Below, piece after piece: positions 11,289 through 19,078 of a stretch of 64,000 bases of DNA (within the stretch, counting starts at the first letter, position 1; every line of letters begins with the position of its first letter). Below the pieces are notes generated by a model. It was given only the letters and a program-made list of their open reading frames with translations. It was not told where the DNA came from and ran no database searches. Both the position numbers and the translations under genes were made by a program. Source of the stretch: an uncultured Fidelibacterota bacterium (GTDB lineage: Bacteria > Fidelibacterota > Marinisomatia > Marinisomatales > UBA1611); assembly GCA_902562835.1 (NCBI GenBank), contig CACEUX010000001.1, positions 1 through 64,000 of the forward strand, given 5' to 3'.

Positions 11289-11333
11289 ATTAGCCAGTGG
11301 ACAATCAATTGCAATTAATCACCGGAGATAATT

Positions 11334-12155
11334 ATGAAAGTCATTGATCCAAAAAGTATGTTAATTGGTGCTTTAGCAATACTTCTCATATATACTACTT
11401 TAGGATTAAGACCGAAAACTGACGAATTAGGTCATTTAGTTGTGCGCAGTCTTACAATAGAGGATGACCGTGGCGTAATTATGGGTTATTTAGGTAATGG
11501 ATATATGCAAACCTATAATCAATACGGAGAGCCAACATTATTTATTGGTACAGGAAAAGATGGCGGTGGCTATATGAGGGCATATAATGGAAATGGGGAT
11601 GAGTCAGCATATGTTGGCACAGGCCGTATGGGTGGTGGATATATCCGGACCTATAACAATTCTCAGAAAGAAACCTCTTATTTAGGTACTGGATCAGATC
11701 ATGCTGGGCAGCTTCGAATATACAATAAAGATGGTGAAACATCATCCTATCTTGGAGAAGGATATTATCAGGCTTACAACCAATTTGGAGAAAGAACCCT
11801 TTTTCTAGGAACAGGAACAAGTGGTGGTGGTTATTTACGTACTTATAATTTTAATGGCCAAGAAACTGTTTATTTAGGCACTAGTGCAGATAGCTCTGGT
11901 CAATTACGTGTTTATGATGCGGCAGGAGAAACTGGCACATTCCTTGGTAGTGGTTATTTTAGAACATACAACCAGTTTGGTAAGATGACTACCTATCTAG
12001 GCAATGGCCGTGATGGAGGCGGTTATCTAAGAACAAATAATAAGTTTGAGACAGAGACTGCCTTTTTGGGAACAAATAATTCAAATGAGGGACTTATAAA
12101 TTTGAATGACAAGTTTGGTCAAAGCTTCTGGATACGCTTAAATAAGGGTGATTGA
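11334..12155 (+). CDS. N-terminally anchored tandem-repeat protein (about 23-aa Tyr/Gly-rich units), predicted beta-solenoid
   Basis: About ten degenerate repeats of the form GGYLRTYNxxGxETxYLGTGxxx after a single TM (MLIGALAILLIYTTLGL). Confidence 0.75.
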   Translation: MKVIDPKSMLIGALAILLIYTTLGLRPKTDELGHLVVRSLTIEDDRGVIMGYLGNGYMQTYNQYGEPTLFIGTGKDGGGYMRAYNGNGDESAYVGTGRMGGGYIRTYNNSQKETSYLGTGSDHAGQLRIYNKDGETSSYLGEGYYQAYNQFGERTLFLGTGTSGGGYLRTYNFNGQETVYLGTSADSSGQLRVYDAAGETGTFLGSGYFRTYNQFGKMTTYLGNGRDGGGYLRTNNKFETETAFLGTNNSNEGLINLNDKFGQSFWIRLNKGD

Positions 12156-12280
12156 TTTTTTATAAATTTTTTTGACTTTAATGTCTCTTAGTCTTAATAT
12201 TGGGAACAAAAGGTATCCGAGAGGGGGATAAATCATCCTCAAACCCTTTTTTTACATACTCAGATAATGAGGATTTGACC

Positions 12281-15200
12281 ATGCGGAAAATACTGGTTAG
12301 TTCGTTCATTCTATCGTCAATGGCTCTTGCCCAGAACGATGGATTAGTAAAGACATATTACCCTAGTGGGGCACTCGAAACAGAAGGCAATTACACCAAT
12401 GGTGTTCGGGATGGCCTCTGGACATTTTGGTATGAGGGTGAAGTATATGAAGACTATGGCGAAGATGGAGAACCCAACACGCAAGATGAAGGGGAAAACA
12501 ATGGCCAATGGGACTCCACAGAGACTGTTATCCGCGACTTAGATGGTGATACCTTTTACGACCCCCCTGAAAAACAAATGGAAGGCTCTTACGCATTAGG
12601 AAATAGAGAGGGTCTATGGACAAACTGGTATATCAATGGTATGCGTAAAGAAGAATCAAATTATCTTTCTGGAAAACTCAATGGTACCATAATTCGATGG
12701 CATGAGAACGGCAACAAATCTGAAGAAGGCGTGTATGAAACTGGCAAGCAAAATGGGACCTGGGTCTGGTATTACGAAACCGGGATTAAAAAAGAGCAAA
12801 CGCGATTCTTAGATGGACAACAAGACGGTTTATGGATCCAGTGGTTTAGCGATGGAGCAAAAAAATCAGAAAGAAAGTTTTCTAGTGGCGAGCGAGATAG
12901 TGTGTGGACTTCCTGGTTCGACAATGGAAACAAAAAATTTCAAGCTACTTATAAAAATGGAAAACTTAATGGTGAATGGACATCTTGGTATGAGGGTGGA
13001 ATAGTTAAAGAAAAAAGTGGTGCCTACTTAAATAATAAGTTAGATAATAAGTGGACATACTGGGAGGATGATGGAAGAAAAACAGAAGAAATAACATATA
13101 GTAATGGGATTAAAAACGGGTCATATGTATTTTGGAATTTTGATAATTATAAGACCCTTGCAGGGGAGTATTTAAATGGCGTAAAACATGGACTTTGGAC
13201 ACTATGGTATGATGATGGAATTATAAAAGCTGAGGAAAATTATGCCAATGGCGAAATGGATGGTCTGTGGAGCTGGTGGAGGCCTGACGGCGTAAAAGAT
13301 AAAGAAGGCAACTATAAAAACGGTGTTAAACATGGATTGTGGATATCTTGGAGTACAGCTGACCGTAAAAAAGGAGAAGAAACTTATGTAAATGGAATTC
13401 TTGATGGCTTAGTAACTGTTTGGCATGAGAATGGAAATAAAGACCGAGAGGGAATAATCCGTGGTAATGAACCAGAGGGAAGCTGGACATATTACTTCGC
13501 TGATGGAAAAGAAGATTTTAGATTTGATTATGGTTCTGGACTCGATCGAGTCCGTATTGCAGAATTAGAGGAGCGTGATGGTACTTTTTATAAGATAGGT
13601 AAACATAAACCCTATACTGGAATAGTTGTCGAATCAGGAGGTCTTAAAGATTATTTATTACTGGGTCGTTTTCAAGCAGGCCGGAGAGATGGACAATGGG
13701 TTCAATGGTATCGAAACGGACAAAAGGAAGTAGAAGGAATTTATTATAGAGGTAAAAAACATGGGGATTGGACTCTCTGGTACGAGGATGGCACCCTTAA
13801 GGAAAAGGGGGCATTCGATATGGGTGTTGCTGATGGAAATTATCAATATTGGTACCCTAATGGTCACCTACATATGGAGCAATCTTATAACAAAGGAGAA
13901 CCACAAGGAAGATGGACCTGGTGGTTCGAGCACGACCACAACCTAAATTTCACAGATGGTACATGGTCCTATAATGGAGTAACATACAAAGCAGAAAATG
14001 ATGAGGAACTATGGAACTGGTGGTGGTATCTCAATGACAATAAAGAAATGGAAGGGTATTATGTGGATGGCCGAAAAAATGGCGTCTGGACCTGGTGGTT
14101 TGATACTGGCGTGAAACAATCAGAGGGCAACTACCTTGATGATGAGCAGAATGGCTTATGGGAATATTTCGCACCTGATGGCTCGGTTGCAGAAGAAATA
14201 ACTTTTTCAGGTGGTAAAAGAGATGGACGGTCTACCTTATGGCTTACACCTGAAGAAAAACAAGAAGAGAAATTTTATAAAAATGGAAAACTTGATGGGC
14301 CAAGTACATTTTGGGAAAATGGATATCGCAGTACTATGACAACTTATAAATCGAATACCCCAGAAGGGCCATGGGTTATTTGGTATTCAAATCTTGACCA
14401 AATCAAGGAACAGGGTTTCCATCAAAACGGGGTCAGAGAAGGCCTTACAACCTATTACTATGATGATGGGAAAATGCAACGTGAAGGATTCTTCCAAGAA
14501 GGTCTTCCAGAGGGGGTTTGGACGTATTGGAATAAAGAGGGTGATAAAGATTTTGACTTTGATTTTGGGTCTGGATTAGAACATATCTCCTTAGAAGACC
14601 TAGTAGAAAGAGAGTCTATGTTTTATAAATTAGGCGAGGATAACCCCTTTACAGGAATTATTACCCAAGAAAACCCTGAGGCTGACTATCTGTTTTTAGG
14701 CAGAACCAAAGATGGTAAAAAAGATGGACAGTGGGTGAAGTGGTTTCCAAGTGGAAAAGATGTGCCTGAAATTATTTTAGTTGATGTGCCTAAGCCTGAG
14801 CCAACTATTCCGTGGAGTGGTGGCAAACAAGAGCAGGGTGGCTTCAAAGGCGGAGAGAAGCACGGAAAGTGGACCGAGTGGTATGACAATGAACACATTA
14901 AGTCTCATGGGACATATAACGAAGGCATCATGGACGGGGCCTGGACATTTTATCATCAAAATGGCGTGAAAGAAAAAGAGGGGTCGCTCATAAATGGAAA
15001 TGCAGATGGTTTATGGATATTTTGGAATGATGAAGCAAATAAGGTACAAGAGGGTACTTTCTCTAATGGTATAAAAGAGGGACAATGGACAGCCTGGTTT
15101 GAAGATGGTCGTCTTACAGAAGGATATTATGCTGGTGGTAAAAAAGATGCAACCTGGACAAGCTGGTGGGATTTTGATAGGGCAAGAAAAGAGATGCAAG

Positions 15201-15295
15201 GAGCATACAAAAAAGGTAAGATGGTTGATAAGTGGTTCTTTTATGATAAAAGCGGAAACCTTAAAGAGATAAGATACTTTTCTCCCGACTTCTAA
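12281..15295 (+). CDS. Giant secreted MORN-variant (YwqK/toxin-antitoxin-like repeat) protein
   Basis: Signal peptide MRKILVSSFILSSMALAQ starts at the ATG at 12281 (internal to the listed ORF); dozens of 'GxWxxWYxxGxxkxegxYxxGxxdG' repeats. Confidence 0.82.
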   Translation: MRKILVSSFILSSMALAQNDGLVKTYYPSGALETEGNYTNGVRDGLWTFWYEGEVYEDYGEDGEPNTQDEGENNGQWDSTETVIRDLDGDTFYDPPEKQMEGSYALGNREGLWTNWYINGMRKEESNYLSGKLNGTIIRWHENGNKSEEGVYETGKQNGTWVWYYETGIKKEQTRFLDGQQDGLWIQWFSDGAKKSERKFSSGERDSVWTSWFDNGNKKFQATYKNGKLNGEWTSWYEGGIVKEKSGAYLNNKLDNKWTYWEDDGRKTEEITYSNGIKNGSYVFWNFDNYKTLAGEYLNGVKHGLWTLWYDDGIIKAEENYANGEMDGLWSWWRPDGVKDKEGNYKNGVKHGLWISWSTADRKKGEETYVNGILDGLVTVWHENGNKDREGIIRGNEPEGSWTYYFADGKEDFRFDYGSGLDRVRIAELEERDGTFYKIGKHKPYTGIVVESGGLKDYLLLGRFQAGRRDGQWVQWYRNGQKEVEGIYYRGKKHGDWTLWYEDGTLKEKGAFDMGVADGNYQYWYPNGHLHMEQSYNKGEPQGRWTWWFEHDHNLNFTDGTWSYNGVTYKAENDEELWNWWWYLNDNKEMEGYYVDGRKNGVWTWWFDTGVKQSEGNYLDDEQNGLWEYFAPDGSVAEEITFSGGKRDGRSTLWLTPEEKQEEKFYKNGKLDGPSTFWENGYRSTMTTYKSNTPEGPWVIWYSNLDQIKEQGFHQNGVREGLTTYYYDDGKMQREGFFQEGLPEGVWTYWNKEGDKDFDFDFGSGLEHISLEDLVERESMFYKLGEDNPFTGIITQENPEADYLFLGRTKDGKKDGQWVKWFPSGKDVPEIILVDVPKPEPTIPWSGGKQEQGGFKGGEKHGKWTEWYDNEHIKSHGTYNEGIMDGAWTFYHQNGVKEKEGSLINGNADGLWIFWNDEANKVQEGTFSNGIKEGQWTAWFEDGRLTEGYYAGGKKDATWTSWWDFDRARKEMQGAYKKGKMVDKWFFYDKSGNLKEIRYFSPDF

Positions 15296-15342
15296 AAACA
15301 AAACATATAAAAACTCTAATTTTTAACATAAGGATGAAATAA

Positions 15343-18045
15343 GTGAAATACGTATATCTATTTGGTAATGAATCAGCAGATGGAACTGCTGAAATGAAGA
15401 ATACTTTAGGCGGTAAAGGAGCAAACCTTGCTGAAATGAATCATCTTGGAATCCCGGTTCCTCCTGGATTTACGCTGTCTACTGATGTCTGTGGCTATTA
15501 TTATGATAATAATATGACATTTCCTGAAGAATTAAATGACCAGCTTAAGAATGCTCTTGTTGCAACTGAAAATATAATGGGCTCAAACTTTGGTGACCCT
15601 GGAGACCCACTCTTACTGTCAATAAGGTCAGGCGCTAGACAATCTATGCCGGGGATGATGGAGACTGTTTTAAACGTTGGCCTAACCTCCAAAACAATTC
15701 CTGGTCTAATCTCAAAAACCGGAAATGCGCGCTTTGTATACGATGCTTACAGAAGGTTAATTATGATGTATGCCGATGTGGTTATGGAAAAAGCAGCTGG
15801 TGTTGAGCCTGAAAACAGTAAGGGTATAAGACACAAATTAGAATCCTTAATAGAAGACCACAAACGAAGTAAACAATACAGTAATGATACTGACCTTTCC
15901 GGTGATGACTGGAAAGAATTGTCAGAGATGTTTAAAGATGAAATTGAAAGAACTCTGGGAAGCAAGTTCCCAGATGATCCAATGGAACAATTATGGGGTG
16001 GTATAAAAGCTGTATTTGCAAGTTGGAATGGAGAAAGAGCGATCAATTACAGACGTATTGAAAACATACCCCATGAATGGGGGACTGCTGTCAATGTCCA
16101 AACTATGGTTTTTGGCAATATGGGCGAAGATTCTGCTACTGGCGTTGCATTTACTCGTAATCCCGCCACTGGAGAAAATATTTTTTTTGGAGAATGGCTT
16201 GTAAATGCACAAGGTGAAGATGTAGTTGCTGGACTTCGCACACCGAATCCTTTGAATGAGGATACAAAAACTGAAGAAACAAAAAATTTGACCTCCCTTG
16301 AATCGAGCATGCCAGATATCTATGCTCAGTTAAATAAAATTCGTAAAGATCTTGAAAAGCATTACTCTGATATGCAGGATATAGAATTTACCATTCAGGA
16401 AGGCAAACTTTGGATGTTGCAAACCAGGGTTGGAAAACGAAATGGCTCAGCGGCTATAAAAATGGCTGTTGAAATGAAACATGAGGGAATGCTTGATAAA
16501 GAAACTGCTTTAGCAAGGGTAAAGCCTGAACAATTAGATGAACTTCTGCACCCAATGCTTAATACAGAATCAGAAAAAAAAGCAACATTGCTTGCTAAGG
16601 GACTACCCGCAGGACCCGGGGGTGCTACCGGTCGTGTGGTTTTTACTGCTGACGATGCAGAAGAATGGCACAAGAGAGGAGAAAAGGTTATTCTAATTCG
16701 AGATGAGACATCTCCTGAAGATGTTCATGGGATGCATGCCGCAGAAGCCATCCTAACAGCCAAGGGGGGTATGACCTCCCACGCTGCACTAGTAGCTAGA
16801 GGTTGGGGAAAGTGCTGTATCGTAGGTTGCAGCGCAATTCAAATCAACACTCAAGATAGGGAGGTGAAGATTGGTGATACCAAACTAGAGGAAGGAGACT
16901 GGATCACGATGAATGGCACATCTGGTAACATATACAATGACCAGCTTGACCTTATTCCTGCAGACCCCGATACACATCCTGAATATAAGGAGTTAATGGT
17001 TTGGGCTGATGAAATAAGAAAAATGAAAATTCGTACTAATGCTGAAAGTCCTGAAGATGCTGCCCAAGCAATAAAGTTTGGAGCAGAAGGGATTGGGCTT
17101 TGTAGAACAGAACATATGTTCTTTGATGAGTCACGTATTCTGGCAATTCGAAAAATGATTTTTGCGGATAATGAGACAAGTCGACGTGATGCGGTTATGG
17201 AGCTACTCCCATTTCAAAAAGAAGATTTTAAAGGCATATTAGAAGCCATGGAAGGGAAACCTGTAACAATAAGACTTTTGGACCCTCCACTACATGAATT
17301 CATGACTCTCACAGAAGAACAACAAAATGAACTTGCAAAAAGTCTTAATGTTGAAATAAATACTGTAAAAAGTAGAATATCAGCTTTACATGAACTTAAT
17401 CCAATGCTTGGACATCGGGGATGTAGGCTGGGTATCGCATATCCTGAAATAACAGAGATGCAGGTTACTGCAATTCTAGAGGCCACCGCCGAGTTAACAC
17501 AAGCAGGAAAATCTGTACTGCCTGAAGTCATGATTCCGCTTGTAGGAACGGTTTCAGAATACACAGACCAAGAAAAAATTGTCCGCAAGGTTGCAGATAA
17601 AATAAATAACGAGTATAAAATAGAGCTTAAATATTTAGTGGGTACAATGATTGAATTACCACGAGCTTGCCTAACTGCAGATGAGATTGCAGAACATGCA
17701 GAGTTTTTCAGCTTTGGAACCAATGACCTTACACAGACTACATTTGGTTTTAGTCGTGATGATATAGGCTCATTTCTTCCTGATTATTTAGAGCGAAATA
17801 TTCTTCCGGAAGATCCATTTCAAAGCTTAGATACAAATGGAGTTGGTAAATTAGTAACAATGGCTGTTAAATATGGGCGCGGTGTTAATGATAATCTAAA
17901 AATTGGTATCTGTGGTGAGCATGGTGGAGACCCAGCATCAATCCTCTTTTGTAAAGAGAATGGACTAGACTATGTTAGTTGCTCACCATATAGGGTGCCA
18001 ATTGCTCGTCTAGCTGCAGCTCAAGCTGAATTAAATAATAACTAA
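15343..18045 (+). CDS. ppdK: Pyruvate, phosphate dikinase
   Basis: 'LGGKGANLAEMNHLGIPVPPGF', 'GGMTSHAALVARGWGKCCIVG' phosphohistidine motif, 'GICGEHGGDPASI'. Confidence 0.96.
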   Translation: MKYVYLFGNESADGTAEMKNTLGGKGANLAEMNHLGIPVPPGFTLSTDVCGYYYDNNMTFPEELNDQLKNALVATENIMGSNFGDPGDPLLLSIRSGARQSMPGMMETVLNVGLTSKTIPGLISKTGNARFVYDAYRRLIMMYADVVMEKAAGVEPENSKGIRHKLESLIEDHKRSKQYSNDTDLSGDDWKELSEMFKDEIERTLGSKFPDDPMEQLWGGIKAVFASWNGERAINYRRIENIPHEWGTAVNVQTMVFGNMGEDSATGVAFTRNPATGENIFFGEWLVNAQGEDVVAGLRTPNPLNEDTKTEETKNLTSLESSMPDIYAQLNKIRKDLEKHYSDMQDIEFTIQEGKLWMLQTRVGKRNGSAAIKMAVEMKHEGMLDKETALARVKPEQLDELLHPMLNTESEKKATLLAKGLPAGPGGATGRVVFTADDAEEWHKRGEKVILIRDETSPEDVHGMHAAEAILTAKGGMTSHAALVARGWGKCCIVGCSAIQINTQDREVKIGDTKLEEGDWITMNGTSGNIYNDQLDLIPADPDTHPEYKELMVWADEIRKMKIRTNAESPEDAAQAIKFGAEGIGLCRTEHMFFDESRILAIRKMIFADNETSRRDAVMELLPFQKEDFKGILEAMEGKPVTIRLLDPPLHEFMTLTEEQQNELAKSLNVEINTVKSRISALHELNPMLGHRGCRLGIAYPEITEMQVTAILEATAELTQAGKSVLPEVMIPLVGTVSEYTDQEKIVRKVADKINNEYKIELKYLVGTMIELPRACLTADEIAEHAEFFSFGTNDLTQTTFGFSRDDIGSFLPDYLERNILPEDPFQSLDTNGVGKLVTMAVKYGRGVNDNLKIGICGEHGGDPASILFCKENGLDYVSCSPYRVPIARLAAAQAELNNN

Positions 18046-18060
18046 TTATAAACCATGAAT

Positions 18061-18088
18061 AAAAAGCCCCTGCTTGGAGGGGCTTTTT
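18061..18088. terminator. Bidirectional intrinsic terminator between convergent ppdK and fliG-like genes
   Basis: AAAAAGCCCC-TGCTTGGA-GGGGCTTTTT: perfect 10-bp inverted repeat with T-tract on either strand. Confidence 0.88.
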
Positions 18089-18122
18089 ATATACAGCTAG
18101 TTAATTTTGTATTGAATAAATC

Positions 18123-19058
18123 TTATTCTATCATTTCTCCACCAGAAAGAATATCCTCTAGGTTTATAGCGCCGTCTTTTTCCATCTGTTTCACAGCATC
18201 AACAAATAATTTCCTGGCATTATCAACCTCTCTTTTTGGTTGAGGTTTTGAAGCTAAATCTTCATTATACATTGCCTGTTTTTTCTGAGGAAGCATGTCT
18301 TTTAATTCATTTATCTTTTCTTCTTCCAAACCTTTAAAAGCAATTGGAAGGGTGTCTAGTTCAATTGAATTTAAAAGAGTTCGAACTTGATCTTCTGGGA
18401 ATTTTTCCATGATATCTTCAAATGTAAGAAATAAGACCTTTACAGCAGCGTAAAGCTCAGGATCCTCATTTTGAAGGGTCTGCATATATCTTTCTTGGTC
18501 ATTTGATGACATATCACTCAACATATCGGCTATTTCTTTAGCACCGCCTCTTGAAAAGTCAGCAGTGCGTGGAAGATAGGTTGATTTTTCTTTTAATCTT
18601 GCTCCAACCTCTATAATTCCCTCAAGCGGAATATCATCCAAAGAGCCTAATTCAATTAGGACCTGACCTTTTAATTCTGGTTCTAGTTTGTTTAACACGG
18701 TCATTTTTTTATCAGCTTCTAACTGAGCAAGTATCATGGCAATAACTGGAGGCTCTTCTTTATCAAGGAGAGCAAACATTTGCTCATCATTGAGATCTTC
18801 TAAAAAATCAAATGGCTGAATGGGACCATCTTCTTTCGTCTCATCCTGTTCTGCTAAGAACCCAAAATAGAATTCTTCCATCACACGTTTTTTTACAAGA
18901 AAGGATACCGTCCCCATTGATCTTACTGTAGAGCGTATTTTTCTAACTTCTGTTTTAGACAAACCTTTAATTAATGACATTGCTAAACTTTCTCCAACAA
19001 CAGAGAAAAGAATTGCAACTTTTTGAAGGCCTGAAAGCATATGATAATCGTTAATCAT
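18123..19058 (-). CDS. fliG-like: FliG-like motor switch protein (non-flagellar context)
   Basis: N-term 'LQKVAILFSVVGESLAMSLIKGLSKTEVRKI'; middle 'EEPPVIAMILAQLEADKKMTVLNKLEPELKGQVLIELGSL'; C-term 'GGAKEIADMLSDMSSNDQERYMQTLQNEDPELYAAVKVLFLTFEDIMEKFPEDQVRTLLNSIELDTLPIAFKGL' line up with the FliG N, M and C domains. Confidence 0.85.
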   Translation of the reverse strand: MINDYHMLSGLQKVAILFSVVGESLAMSLIKGLSKTEVRKIRSTVRSMGTVSFLVKKRVMEEFYFGFLAEQDETKEDGPIQPFDFLEDLNDEQMFALLDKEEPPVIAMILAQLEADKKMTVLNKLEPELKGQVLIELGSLDDIPLEGIIEVGARLKEKSTYLPRTADFSRGGAKEIADMLSDMSSNDQERYMQTLQNEDPELYAAVKVLFLTFEDIMEKFPEDQVRTLLNSIELDTLPIAFKGLEEEKINELKDMLPQKKQAMYNEDLASKPQPKREVDNARKLFVDAVKQMEKDGAINLEDILSGGEMIE

Positions 19059-19078
19059 GGTCTATTTCCTTAACTTTT

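Noticed and set aside
11542-11820. 92-aa minus-strand ORF in the solenoid repeat gene
   Set aside because: Created by the repeat on the opposite strand; no independent evidence.
12281-15295. Toxin-antitoxin assignment for the MORN-variant protein
   Set aside because: The YwqK/toxin-antitoxin label belongs to the repeat family, but no toxin gene is adjacent and the protein has a signal peptide; a secreted structural or surface role fits better.
15501-17723. Several minus-strand ORFs (63-169 aa) inside ppdK
   Set aside because: Antisense shadows of a strongly conserved gene; composition is Ser/Leu-rich as expected for reverse-complement reading.
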